64,000 bases of DNA from Adiantum capillus-veneris (GCA_014529385.2 CM043971.1:93847840-93911839); one strand, 5' to 3'; shown: positions 41,657-53,398, numbered from the stretch's first letter. The notes: a model not told the origin generated them from the sequence alone. Numbers and translations: made by a program.

Positions 41657-44600
41657 TAAAAAGAGTACCTCTTGTCACTTTCCATGAAAGTAGCATGCTG
41701 ACATAACTCATCAGTCAATTTTAAGTCCTTGACTTTGTCACAATTTTCATCATCAGTAAACAACCCCACCCTAACGAGTGTTCAAGGTTGAGAACCTGAG
41801 TTATACATGAAGAGACTACCTAGTCGCAACATGCGTTAACTGATAGTAAGTAAACTCCAAAAAGAGCAATAAATGCTTATGAATTTGATTGCTTGGTGCT
41901 AATGTACACCCTTCGCATATCCTTTACCCAAGATTACACTTTGTAATTTGTCAATCCCCTTGGATACTAACAGTACTGAGGTGTGTTTCCCCCATGGTTT
42001 ATAGATAGTCTTCCCAGACGACTGCTAAACAGGAAATCACAATAGCGTATAACATTGTTGAGGAATCAACAATGTGTGAAATAACCATCGTGGTTAACTT
42101 AAAAAAATCCACAAACACCCAAACCGAACCATGACCTCTATTGGTGATTAGTAGACTCAAAAGTAATCTCATAGAGATAGTGCACATAGAGTGCAAAATG
42201 CTTCATAAGCAACAACCTGAGGAATATGCATGCCGTTCCAAATCAGTCTTTGCTAAACACTAGGGCCCATAATACCTAGTGTGCATGCATTTAGCAAAAA
42301 CTAACCCGAACCTGTATATTCGTAATGATCCTTGCCAATACTTATGGCAAATGTGATGCGCCTAGCACACATTAAATAGTTCTGAAAAGAAACTAAATAC
42401 TTTCAGTTGCAATCTTTTTGCAAGCCTTGCGGAAACGTCTGAACCATAATAGAAGGTGAAACAGTGATCACTTCTAGGTACAAACAATGAAAATTTTTCA
42501 TTAACAATTTAGAGCCTTGCTATATGTATAAACAACCATCCGTAATTTTGTTTAGTAGTACTTGTACTTTAACAAGTCATTCTAAGTATCTGACAATTTC
42601 TGGCCATGAAATTGCTCCTGATACGTCGTGCTAAAAATGGTCCAGAAAACAGATGTGACCAGCACCTAGGGACTTTGTCGTGACACATAATTGAAATAAT
42701 GGCGCCAGTGTGAGTCCAGAGACTCATATTCTCCACATGTGGAATATGTCTCAAGTAAGGATGGCTGAAGAAAGAACATCCTACAAGTACAATATGTACT
42801 TGTGTGTGGAGGTAGTTGTAAACACTTTACGACAAGAGTGAGAGGGACCCTGATTATCTTGCTCCACACTGGCTAAACTGAACTCCTGGAGTTCCTAGAC
42901 CATGTTGTATCCCATGTGACAACATGTGCCAAATTGAACCCTACACGTAGGTTCGTAACAGCATAAGGCAGAAAAATAGATTGAACACTTGGCCCAAAAT
43001 ACTTTGTGCCGACATGCCCTTGGCATGGCTCTGTAACATTCAAGCGTACTTATACGCCTTGAAAAACCCAGCAAAGCATACTGAAAAAGGAATAACACCA
43101 AATCAATAGATGTGTACCTGGGGATTGAACTTAATGTTCACTTACCCGTATTGAAATGCAAAGGAGCACGTCTCCCACATGTGAAAAAACAAAAAACATT
43201 GCACTGGGAACCATGGGTGTTGCCCTCGCAATCCCACCCCTTTGGTTAAAATCTACATAGTCAAACCCTTTGGTACGACCCTTTGTAGAAACTACTGAAC
43301 TAGCAGGTAACAATAACCAACATAGTTAACCGTGTACGTAATGATTGAAATCAACTTGAAAAGTTGAATTTGTCCGCTACCGCGTGGTAGATTGCAAAAT
43401 TCTTTCCTTGAAAGTCTAATTGTGAGAGATCAACTGTGATTCTCAATGCAGATCCACCTGTGATCCTGAATGTGTATGGGGTGATGTAACAATCACCCGC
43501 CGGGTCGTACCCCAAAAAAGTATGTCCATAGACATGCCGTAGTGCTATAGTGAGAGCAAGAAATCCACAGAAGTTAGATGTCTAGCGCGTATTAACAACC
43601 ATGTTGTCCCAACTGTGTGCTGCCTCTAGACTCCATGGTATAGATCAGCTGATGTAAGTGCAAGAGTATCAAAAACTCATCTTGAACATCGTACTAGAAA
43701 CATATAATGCAAAAATGATACCCTAAACATCCGTAATGACAAGACTCTTGCTTGTCCATTAACGTCGATGTGTACTTCCTTGGGTATATCGTGAAAACAG
43801 TTACCCAAAGAATGCCAATAGTTGGGTCTTGCCCTTGACCCGACAACGGCTCGTAGCCTGTTTGGCTCATAGCCTTTATGCAAAATAGTGTTCAATCGAC
43901 GAACCGATGAAGACTAATTTGAGTAGAATCTTAGCCACGTGCTAGCTATGAGTTAGAGAACCTTGGCCCAAGCTTATTCACGAGCAGAATATGTGTCAAA
44001 AGCTTCTTAGAAGAGTTTCGTTATTCTTGAAAGAAATAAGAAGAAGAGAGAAAAGAAGAGCATGCTGGGCTGAGGAATGGTCCTTAAATTTGTAGAGTGT
44101 GTGCCCAGAATGTGTGCTCTTAGACATCTTATGCCTGAGTTGCAGCTTATCCTGTAAGCATTCCAAAAACTGTCTGTATGACGCTCTCCTCGAGATAGAC
44201 AACAGAAAACACAAGTCCAATCTTGACCATATACCGTGTATGGGTCGTGATTGTATGAAAATGACTTAGCATTGGCACGTTGCCTGTGAAATAAGTGTTG
44301 TTGTATGTTGACAGCAACCCAAACTGGTAGGGATTGTGTGAGCAGATATTCCCAAATTTGCTAGTTTCCCCAACTGGTGTGCCAATGTCCTTGATTCCCA
44401 ATCAAGAAGCAGTATCTTAGCACTAAAGAGAAGCCTTGCTTCACGTTAAACTATCAAAGCACTTTGCTTTGCACAAAAACAATACTTTCCAAGCACCAGA
44501 AAACAAGAAAACTTAAAATTGTCTAACCTGGCCATTGTTGTAACCAGTTGTCATGAACTTTTGATGGAAAGATTCATTCCAATCCGTAAATCCCTCCACG

Positions 44601-45769
44601 ATATTATGCTCATAGCAAACTCTAGACGGGAAAATCTCGATGCAAGATGCCGAACAGGAAGCCTTGCTGCCCTTAACCACTTATGAAGTTCCTGAGAGCT
44701 CATAGCTAAAGGATATGTATGCTAACAAACAGATGTCATAGCAAAAGAAAGTCGACCTTGTCGATCATGCACCACAAAATGGACTTTGTCAAATGGTCAA
44801 TCTAGTGGAAAAACAGTATAATACGTGAAAATTAGGCATCTCGTACCTTCTTGGCTCTATGAATGATAGCCGTGATCATTCATAGTCATCCATTTCATAC
44901 CAAGGGTGTCAAGCACATGCTTAATACACAAAAATCAAATGCATACCTCAGTAAGTACTCCTGCCGATGCGTTTTGCCCTTTTAAGAATAAATTGAGTTG
45001 CAATTAAGAAGACTAACAAGAAATTATGTCATAGATTATGTTGCTTGGTGCAATAGCTGCTCTACTTCCTACTCTTAAGGGCCTTGCCCAAATCGCAACC
45101 CCAAACTTAGAGGTAGACAGAGAAAGACTGAAAGTCAGCTTTGCACCACCCGTCAGCAAATTGAGTAACAGGCTATGCTTATCTCCATGAAATTCGCCAT
45201 GCCGTTGCATCAATTGTAGCATCAAATTGTAACCTTAGATACACGTGTGCTATCTAGGTACTCTGGAGAAGCCCTGCTTCGAATCAACATTCTTTGTACA
45301 CAAGCCGTGCTTGATTCAGATGTACAACTAATCATAGGCGGCTGCATGCAAGAAATATACAGCATGTTTGAAAACTTGATCAAACTAAACAAAAACTAAT
45401 GCATACCTCATCCTTGAATGAACTTGCCGTGTTGGCCCATTTCCTTAACTTCTCATCGCATACCAAGTGGCGTCAATTTTCCCTCGATGATGCTCGTGCT
45501 CGTCGAGATTGAATCACCATAGTTATGCATGGTTTGTAGGCTTGCTTGCATGAAATTCATCTTGCCTCCTGCAATCTCTTGTTCCACCTCTACGCTTTGA
45601 TCGTTGCAAAGCTCTCCCAATTCCAATATTTCCTTCCATGCACATCTATTCTGAAAAACAAGGGAGAGAGAGAAGACTCCGAAGCGAGAGGGAGGCCATG
45701 CCTCATAGTGAACTCCAGAGAGAGAGACCTAAAGAGAGAGAGTCCTTCCCCCTCCTCCAAAGCTCTCCC

Positions 45770-45790
45770 CTCCCCTGAGCTTTGATACTA
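45770..45790 (-). promoter_or_regulatory. nested element primer binding site (diverged)
   Basis: The minus strand right after the 5' repeat reads CTAGTATCAAAGCTCAGG. It matches the initiator-Met PBS TGGTATCAGAGC at 9 of 12 positions. Confidence 0.6.
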
Positions 45791-45791
45791 G

Positions 45792-45891
45792 TGTAAAGCC
45801 TAGGGAACTGAACATGCTAACCTCCACCCAGCCATGCCCTATATAGACCCCTGGCCTTCTAAATATAGGGACCCCCTAGACTGCATGTCCA
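45792..45891 (-). repeat. nested element 5' terminal repeat
   Basis: 100 bp; on the minus strand TGGACATGCAG...GGCTTTACA, a proper TG...CA repeat. It shares its TATA and gctgggtgga..ttagcatg core with the LTR-like sequence at 1527-1683. Confidence 0.85.
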
Positions 45892-46735
45892 TCCTGGCCC
45901 TGGCCCTTCGCCCGAACCCGTGTCTTGACAACCTCCTTTGTTGCTCAAAGACACCTTGTCCATGACCTGCATTAGCATTAGGCTGAGCTTCACATGGCTG
46001 GGCCATTCCTCTACCATGACCATGACCACGACCACCTCCAAGAACACTGAGTTGTAATTCCTGCATCATGGTCATCATGTCTTGCATATTTCGTTGTAAC
46101 TGTTCAGTGTTCGCAACCCTTTGAGCAGGTTGGCCTCCAATCTCTGCCAAATTTCTATCATTTTGGGCACCATTACCTTGTACATGGACCGCTTTCCCAT
46201 ACTCATTAAGTCTTTGAGCTTTCCATTCTTTCTCCCTGGCAATAGTGACTGCTTCCTTGAAGGTAGCAGGCCTTTTCAGCACAACTTTGAACTTCATACT
46301 TTCTTTTAAGCTTGCAACAAAATGGTCCTTCTTTAACATGCTCGGAGAGATTTCATTTCCCAAAGATCGGGCCCATTTATCCCATAAACAGGTGAATTGC
46401 ATGACAAAATCATCAACACTTTGATTAACCTTCTGAGTGTACCCCAAAATTTCATACCAAACTTCATTAGATACTTTGATGCTTTTGTATTGTGCTAGAA
46501 AAGCTTGCTTCACGTGATTGTAGTCCAAAACCACCCCTAGAGTTTGTGCATGCACCAGCTCTTCATGATTTTGTAACCAAACTTTTGCCTCATCCTGTAA
46601 ACTATATTGCAGCAACCGCAACAATATAGCTTGATCTAGTATATTTTGCAGTAAGCAATTGACTTTATATTTCTCAAGAAACGTTCATACATTCTCATTA
46701 GGCAATCCATGAAATTGTGGAAACTCGTCCGCCAT
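45892..46735 (-). pseudogene. element B Gag N-terminal part
   Basis: It starts at the Met whose ATG is at 46735-46733 (MADEFPQFHG). An in-frame TGA at 46687-46685 interrupts it in the sequence context of an Arg codon. The rest is open and matches retrotransposon gag: LQYSLQDEAKVWLQNHEE, YTQKVNQSVDDFVMQFTCLW and LVASLKESMKFKV-like phrases, then a Gly/Gln-rich stretch (GGRGHGHGRGMAQ). The nested element cuts it at about residue 280. Gag forms the particle around element RNA. Confidence 0.85.
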
Positions 46736-47027
46736 GTTCGATATTGCCACAAAAAACACTTACATGTGACGTCGAAAGTTCAAGGGATGTCGATGGATCG
46801 CTCCAGTACCTAATCCACCTCACACTGGGTAACCAAGCCCCCAGTGCTTGGCTTCACAAAACCTCACGACCCTCCAAAGACTGCAATCCAATTACAAGAC
46901 CCCCTCAAGTGTTGTCCACAATTTGCACATACATAGGTAGTTGTCCATAAGAACCCACATCCGCTTTACATTCTCTACCTGTAGAATAGACATATTTCAC
47001 AAGAATTAGAGCACAAGAGTAGTTGAT
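46736..47027 (-). other. element B untranslated leader
   Basis: About 290 bp between PBS and gag start on the minus strand, with no open frame of note. A packaging signal would be expected here but cannot be recognised by eye. Confidence 0.6.
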
Positions 47028-47044
47028 CCTTAGTGGGGGCACCA
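47028..47044 (-). promoter_or_regulatory. element B primer binding site
   Basis: The minus strand reads TGGTGCCCCCACTAAGG, six bases after the LTR end ...CTAACA. The TGG start fits a tRNA CCA end; the tRNA is not identified. Confidence 0.65.
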
Positions 47045-47050
47045 AAACAA

Positions 47051-48286
47051 TGTTAGTGTGCAAACAAAAAGGAGAACAAGTGCCTCCATAGCCCTACACG
47101 AGTCACACCATTGGAAGGAAGAACTATTGTACCGCTAAAACCACCTATGATAAGCACATGTAAAGATTTATGAAGAACCCTTCTAGCATGAAACACACTT
47201 GGAATTAGTTGAAACCTAGATCATCATGACGTAGCTCATTTAGATGTCCATAGAGTATCCATATACTAAAAACATAGGAAAAATGAGAGAGATATGGCCA
47301 TCCGAAGTTGGGGGTGTACTCTCTCTTGCTAAAAAATGAGCTCTCTGGAAAGTTTGCACGTGTTGCAGCTATAATAATGGGGGCTTTCCTTATCTTTTGT
47401 CCCCAAAGATTTCTTCTCTCTCCTCAGCCGACAAGGCTTTCTTGCAAGACTTCATTTTATTGGTCCTTTTTTGGGCTCAATTTGGGCATAAAATGGATAG
47501 CCGATGACCTTTTGACCAAGGGAAGGGATGGGGTCAAGTATCCAGAGGAACAAAATGAGGGCCAGACACCTAGGCAGCTGAGTGGGAATCCAAAATGGCC
47601 TCCCTTCTCCCCCAAATGTCCACGAGCCCCCATAGCCAAGCTTTGAGGGAGCTCCTCTCACCATTGATACACCCTTAATGGGCACCCCATCCTCCCCTTA
47701 TACCCCCCACTTTCCCCTTTCCTCTTCTCATGTGGGATAATCCCATTGCCACATGGAACATTCCTCCCACTCTTCCCCAACTCCCTTCTCTCCCCACAGA
47801 GAATTCCTAGCTTGACCCCTTCTCAGGACCAACTTCCTCGGAGCATAGTGCACCACTATGGGCATCAAATGCGATGCCGTAAAGCACGGCTAAGAGCCCG
47901 TTACTTCATCTATCTCCAAAAATTTAAATTCTCAGCATTTCTAATTTTAGATCATCAAGTTGTCCTAGTTGCCTTTGTCGCATGTATCTGTAACCACTTT
48001 CTAAGTTGAGACCGCCCACTTTGGACGCACATAACTCATGATGTACAAGTCCGATTCACAAGCTATAAAACATGGCTGAAAATACTTATTCAAAATCATG
48101 TTTTGGGGACTCAAACAACCCAAAACATTAGCATCCATACCCAAAAAAACAAAACCTTTGTACATGAATTTTTACATGGTTACTTCCAAGACTTGAAGCA
48201 CTATGTACACATATATACATGAGGCTAGTTAGCAAGTTTTTTGGCATGATCTAATGTCTTTATGCACATCCAAAAAATGCATAACA
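47051..48286 (-). repeat. element B 5' LTR (1,236 bp)
   Basis: Minus strand TGTTATGCATTTTTTGG...CTAACA. The first 376 bp match the truncated 3' LTR at 36685-37060. It contains the 47308-47646 open frame, which has no domain and is not considered a gene. Confidence 0.75.
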
Positions 48287-48299
48287 ACTATTTCTTGAA

Positions 48300-48985
48300 T
48301 CTATGACAAGGTGATTTGTCAATTGCGCATGGAAAGAGGAATTTCAAAAAAAATCGTAAGCACTATTGGGGTTAAACAAGGATCTTTGTTTTCACGAACT
48401 CCATTTGGTCTATGCATCGATGAATTGGAACAAATGGTACTTGACTTTATGCAAGAAGAAGGCATGGAAGAGGACACTATTTTCAATGCGGTAATCATGT
48501 TTTTGTTGTATGAGGATGATGTTGTGCTTCTAGCACACACTTTAGAAGATGCACAAAGGATTATAACTGTCCTTGAGAACTTTTGCTTACATAGTGGGCT
48601 GATTGTGAAAACAAAGGTTATGCTTGTGAAAACCAACCATAAGGAGAAGCCATGCATTGTGTAAAAAAAAGAGACACTTGAAGTTGTTGAGAGCTTTAAC
48701 TACCTTGGCCTTGAGGTTCCGTCCAATCACAAGTGGCATGAATGTGCTATGTGTCATTTGGAAGCGGGAAAGAGAACATATTATGCATTTGAGAACATAT
48801 GTAATGCAGGAAACATCAAGTGTTGGATTCTCAAGAAGTAACTTTTTGATGCATTGGTGACACCAGTTCTTCTTTATGGAGTTGAAGTGTGGGGTGGGAG
48901 CATCTCAAAGTCTACTTGGAAAGAGTTTGAGAATGTCCAAAAGCATTTTCTTACAAACTTTCTCCAAGTTAAGACACAAACACCA
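48300..48985 (+). pseudogene. LINE (non-LTR retrotransposon) RT fragment
   Basis: Plus-strand ICQLRMERGISKKI, then GVKQGSLFSRTPFGLCIDEL and a catalytic box YEDDVVLLAHT (family YADD), followed in another frame by SFNYLGLEVPSNHKWHE, EAGKRTYYAFE and LVTPVLLYGVEVWGGS. These are the end of a LINE RT and the region after it. The fragment is cut off on both sides, has frameshifts near 48660 and a stop near 48840, and is inserted between elements B and C in opposite orientation. Confidence 0.85.
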
Positions 48986-48995
48986 TGGTTTGGTG

Positions 48996-49690
48996 GAGTC
49001 TTTTGGGACTTAACTCGCCATTGCTTGATTGGTTTTACGGTTTGTGGAGAAGATAAGTGCTCCTTTTTCTTCCAAACCATTTCCATGTTAGGATCCCTGC
49101 TCGAAGATGCTCGTCTCTGTGTTCTAACCCTTGGAACCTTCTTTTGTTTTGTCGGTGAAGTTTTAGGCACCCAGATCTGAATCGGCTTATCTTTAAGCTG
49201 TGCTTTTGGTACCCAAATTTTCTTGACTCCTTGCATGCTACTTGTTGCATTTGATTGTCGAGGGGATGGAGAAGATTGACTACTTCGTGTTTTGGTCTGT
49301 TGATTGCTTCTTTTCCATTCCTCCTTGCTTGGTGCAATTGGAACAATGAGTTGCCCTCCTTTAGGTGATAGCTTAAGCTGATTTGTATCCCATTCTGGTA
49401 TTGCTTTGTATGTACGCATCCAGGGAATTCCAAGAATCATCGTTTCATTCATGTGTTCATCTGACAAGCATACAAACTGATGAGGACATGAACATCCATG
49501 TACTATCACGTTCAAGTTGACTACTCCCAATGTTGGAGTTGGGTTCTTGTTGCATCCTTTGATTGTCGCTATTCCTGCCGTCAATGCTTGACTTGTATGT
49601 GGAATAACTAACTGCATTTACTCTAGCTCCTGTGTCGACCAAAGCATTGGTGCTATGATTGTTGAGTTGTACTTTGATGCACAGGTCCAT
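48996..49690 (-). pseudogene. element C second retropepsin-like frame downstream of integrase
   Basis: 49690-49560 contains NALVDTGARVNAVSYSTYKS, an aspartic protease D-T-G active site. After a frame change, 49617-48996 reads TLGVVNLNVIVHGC and ETMILGIPWMRTYKAI, the second half of a retropepsin fold (ILG motif). It then has a basic, Ser-rich tail (KEEWKRSNQQTKTRSSQSSP). It lies after integrase, where no protease is expected. It may be a third ORF of this lineage or the remains of another element. The last residues of the longer open frame are LINE antisense and are excluded. Confidence 0.6.
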
Positions 49691-49779
49691 TCCATCTAAC
49701 CAGTCATTTGTTGAAACTGCGTCTTTAGGTAATTCCTATTGTCAATCATCTATTTCCAAAGTGTTGATGGGAATCGATA

Positions 49780-50815
49780 TCTATTGATTCTTGAGAGCAG
49801 CTTTCTGCTTGAGTACCCGAAGCCTAGTTTCCTCTTGGGCTTCATCAATAACATGCTATCGTTTTATCTTTCTTTGCTTGGCTGCATGCATTCTTTCTAG
49901 CAAATCATTAGTTAGTGGCAAAGTGTATTTCTTTAAACAACATCCACTAATTGAATTAGCCATTGGTTCACCATGTAGGGTGAACAATTTTACTGCTCCA
50001 ATTGGAGATACATCTTCGATGACCGTTTCCCTTTTTCTTAAACTTGGGAATGTGTTGCTTAAGGGAATAGACTAAAACTAAGTCCCTTTCTTGAAGATCT
50101 TTGTGATTAAGTGGGAATCAAAAAACTGTTTTTGTTTCCGCTTTTGTGCATAGATATGAGCTACAGTAGTTAGCCTTTGCTCGTCTAGATTTTCCAAATC
50201 TTCGAGTCTTTCTGACAATTCATGTCTAGTCCACTCAAGATTCTGTGCTACCCTTAATGTCGGCAATAGAAATTATATTGGCAGTGTGGCATCAAGACTA
50301 TAAACAAGGTTAAAGGATGTAGCATTTAAAGCTGTTTTGAATGAAACTCGATGAGCCCATAGAGCAGCATGGAGATTCATTTCCCAGTCTGTCCTCCCTG
50401 AACTAACCACTTTGATCAGCACCGGGCTAAGAATTTTATTCGTATGCTCAGCTTGTCCATTTGCTTGTGGGTGATAGGGAGTTGATTTGTTATTGATGAC
50501 CATAAACTCATTAAGCAAATACTCGATTACCTCATTGAGAAAATGAGTTCCCCGATCACTGACAATCTCTATTGGCAGTCCATATCTTGTGAATACATAC
50601 TCATATAAGAATGCAACAGTGGTTCTGCCATCATTCTTTTGAGTTGCTTTATCCTCGGCCCACTTGGTTAAATAGTCCATAGCTACAATGATATATTGAG
50701 CTTGGGTTCTATAAGCAGGTGGTTGTATCGGTCCAACAAAATCTATACCCCATTTTGCAGAAGCTCTAGCTCCCATCATTGGTCTTAAGGGCATGCTATC
50801 TACTCGTGTTGGCAT
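49780..50815 (-). pseudogene. element C integrase core and C-terminus
   Basis: 50815-50273 has the core: GIDFVGPIQPP (first Asp), EIVSDRGTHF (second Asp) and ANGQAEHTNKIL (Glu), so the D-D-E triad is intact. An in-frame TAA near 50270 is followed in the same frame by PTLRVAQNLEWTRHELSERL down to 50078. The GPY/F-like end (SPIGAVKLFTLHGEP) continues to about 49780 with stops. Confidence 0.88.
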
Positions 50816-50821
50816 TTTTGC

Positions 50822-51370
50822 TCATTGACAAGCCTCACACCTTCGAGCATATTCTTTGGCATCTGCAAAAAGTGTTGGCAACCATATGCCTGTCATCAAG
50901 ATTGCTCTTGCGGTGGTCTCACTAAAAACGTGACCTCCAGCTAATCCAGCATGTGCTTGTTCTATAATCGGAATATACTCGTTTTCATTTGCACAAAGAC
51001 GCAAATGTTGATCTTTACCTCTCCGATACAATTGGTTCCCAATAAGAGCACAGTCTCTTACTTCAGTTTCAATTGCTCTTTGACGGCGTTTACTCATATC
51101 CTTAGGAAATGTTCGGCTCGATAAGTAAGTAACCAGATAATTACTCCACTTAGGAATAGGTGACATTTGAAACAATGTTACATGAGGTATGGGTGTTTTT
51201 TTTTTTACATTGAGGGTAATCCTTTACAAAAGATCTAACATCTCTCCTCATAGTCGGCCAAAATACTCCAAGTCTCAAGATTCGTTGCATAGTTTGGTCT
51301 TCCGCAAAGTGAAGTCCTACTATGGTAACATGTGCTTGACTTAGGTACAGTTCTTTTTCTTCAAGATTAA
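50822..51370 (-). pseudogene. element C integrase zinc-binding region with two HHCC-like modules
   Basis: The better module (51175-50822) shows H-x6-H in QAHAGLAGGH and ARRCEACQ. Upstream, at about 51370-51190 in a broken frame, QAHVTIVGLHF, VFWPTM and DYPQC form a second, more decayed module of the same type. The two are separated by the basic stretch DMSKRRQRAIETEVRD. Confidence 0.7.
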
Positions 51371-51371
51371 T

Positions 51372-52390
51372 TCATAAGAGAAATATCCCATTCCGATTTC
51401 TTTTGTATAGCCTTCCAGCTAGTAATTGATACATAGCTGATTGCTCAATTAATCTGATTCTGATAGGAAGTGGTATTTGTGAATCCACTTGAGCTATTGT
51501 CATCAATGACACAATGTTTTTCGACCATCTAGGTATCATTTCCACAGAGAACAAATAGGCATATGGTAGATCATCGTCTACCCCTTTAGGTGATTCTCCT
51601 GAAACAATCCTTGACAAATGATCTGCTCGTTGATGTGTAGTGCCTTTTTTTACAACCATAGTGAAATCAAATTCGAGAAGAATGATGAACCATCTAACTA
51701 TTCTCCCTGTGCTGCATGGCTTGTTGACCAAATACAACAAAGCTTGGTGGTCCACAAAGAACACAAACTTGTTGGCTAATAGGTAATGTCTATACTTTTT
51801 AACAGCATAGATCATTCCTAATCCTTCTCTTTCAGTGGTGGTATAATTCTTTTCCATCATGTTCAATTGTCGGCTAACATAAGAAATAGGAAAGTCAATT
51901 TTCCCCTCTCCTGGTTGAGCTAGTATACAACCTATAGCAAAATTGGAAGCATCTACATGTACGTGGAATACCTTATCCCAATCTGGTGCTTTCAATATTA
52001 GAGCTGAGGTGAGAGCTTGCTTAAGCTTCATGAAGGATTCTTCACATGCCTCGGTCCATTCAAAGTGTGTAATCAAGCTATACATGCATTTTGCAATTAT
52101 AGCATACATGTAGATGAACCGTCGGTAATATCCACAATGCGCCATGAAGACTTGTACCCCCTTGACTGTTGTTGATCTAGGCAAATCAGCAATGACATGA
52201 ATCTTCTCAATATCAGTAGCTATGCCATTTTTAGAAACTATATGTCCAAGAATTTTTCCTCGTCTACCCATGAATGTGCACTTTTCAGAATTTAAGCAAA
52301 TCCTATAAAGTCTACATTTTTCGAATACCTTTTTGAGGTGTTCAAAGTAATCAGCTCTGATTGATGAATGTACGCATAGATCACATTCTG
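51372..52390 (-). pseudogene. element C RT C-terminus and RNase H
   Basis: It begins in frame with FATECD directly joined to LCVHSS, then FEKCRLYRICLNSEKCTF, GKILGHIVSKNGIATD and FEWTEACEESFMKLKQAL. RNase H follows with HVDASNFAIGCILAQ, TTTEREGLGMIYAVKKYRHY and FFVDHQALLYLV, ending HLSRIVSGE. RNase H residues D, E and D are kept. Confidence 0.87.
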
Positions 52391-52409
52391 TTGCAAAAGC
52401 AGTTTTATG

Positions 52410-52748
52410 CTAATCTTTTGGGTAAACCAAAAGTTGATTGTATCCCGAAAAGCCGTCTAAGAAGCTGTAAGCTTCTTTCCCTGCAACTCGTTCTAAAACA
52501 TGCTTAGTTATCGGAAGAGGAAAGTTGTCTCTAATGGTAGCTGCATTCATCTTTTTGAGATTAACACACACTTGTAGTTTTCCATTCTTCTTGGGTACTA
52601 CCACAATTGGAGACACCCAATTTGTGTGTTCAATTTCATAAATGAATTCGGCTTGCTTTAGTTTTTCAATCTCTTCTTTTATCTTCCTGGCAAATGTTTT
52701 GTTATACGTGTATGGTCTCTGTCTACTTGGTTTCGCATCATCTCTCAT
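52410..52748 (-). pseudogene. element C RT N-terminal part
   Basis: Reads AEFIYEIEHTNWVSPIVVVP, KKNGKLQVCVNLKKMN and AYSFLDGFSGYNQLLVYPKD, then an in-frame TAG. These are RT blocks 1-3. The blocks with LPFGL and the YxDD box, which should follow within about 60 residues, are missing. Confidence 0.87.
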
Positions 52749-52802
52749 GGGTATGGTATGTTGACAGATTTCTGGATCAACACCCTTGAGATCCTTGTAA
52801 GA

Positions 52803-53150
52803 TCAAGCGAAGATATCTCGGTATTCCTTCAACAAGCTCAACAAAAGCTTTTCTTCTTCTGCTGTTAGGTCATTCGCGATGTAAGTAGGTCTAGGCTCTT
52901 CTCTTGGTTCAGCCAAGTCTATCTTCTTAGCGTTTTCAGGCCCTTCGTAAGACTCGCTCTGTTTTCGTAGTTCCCTAACAGGTTGTTCGACTATGATTTT
53001 CCGATCTTGGAGAGTATACTTTTTGTAATGGGATGGAACATGCATTACATACTTACCATCCTTTTCCGTGGTTTCCATTTCAGTTGTGTATATCTCCTTT
53101 AGAGCTTTTTTCAACTCTTGATATTTCTTTTTCCGCTCGACTCTGGTCAT
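52803..53150 (-). pseudogene. element C linker between protease and RT
   Basis: A charged region with VERKKKYQELKKALKEIYTT and TAEEEKLLLSLLKEYRDIFA. The latter phrase (LLKEYxDIFA) is the usual lead-in to Ty3 RT. There is a stop at 52803 before RT. Confidence 0.75.
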
Positions 53151-53398
53151 GAGTAGTTTCTTATTCTGTGATTTTTCTTGAGTACCCTTTCCTTGTTTTC
53201 CTCGATGTCTGAGAAATTTTTGAGTTTTTGTTTGAAGGATATCTGCAAGTTATTTTGTCCTTGACACAATCATTTGCATCTATCTGCATCAAGAATTGTG
53301 TTTTACTGGAAATTGATGGCATAGGTCGTGTTTTCACAATTCTGGTGTCTCTCTTTCGTCTATACCATTTTTGTCTTCTTGATTTCTGGTTTGGAAAG

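Larger units (their letters stand above)
41557..45891 (-). mobile_element. nested 4.3-kb element with 100-bp terminal direct repeats and no pol
   Basis: Two 100-bp direct repeats (41557-41656, 45792-45891; about 5 differences) enclose 4.13 kb. On the minus strand each repeat is LTR-like (ends ...CTTTACA) and has a TATA-like TCTATATAGGG. The right repeat is followed by CTAGTATCAAAGCTCAGG, a diverged initiator-Met PBS. The longest open frames are under 90 codons and show no gag, RT or integrase motif. It interrupts the gag of element B, whose frame resumes on either side. The flanks acctc and tcctg are at best a worn target duplication. A segment near 42836-42970 is shared with 32590-32720. Confidence 0.75.
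36685..48286 (-). mobile_element. element B: old Ty3/gypsy retrotransposon with two RNase H domains
   Basis: A 376-bp direct repeat (36685-37060 and 47911-48286, constant offset 11226, roughly 90% alike by eye) marks the U3 parts of the two LTRs. The right LTR is complete (47051-48286) and followed by a PBS; the left LTR is truncated at 36685. Inside, on the minus strand, are gag, protease, RT, RNase H, a second RNase H and integrase, all broken by stops and frameshifts. The gag is split by a 4.3-kb insertion at 41557-45891. The second RNase H after the first is a mark of the plant Tat clade of Ty3/gypsy. Confidence 0.85.

Noticed and set aside
47308-47646. 112-codon open frame with proline-rich end as a gene
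   Set aside because: It lies wholly inside the 5' LTR of element B and has no domain.
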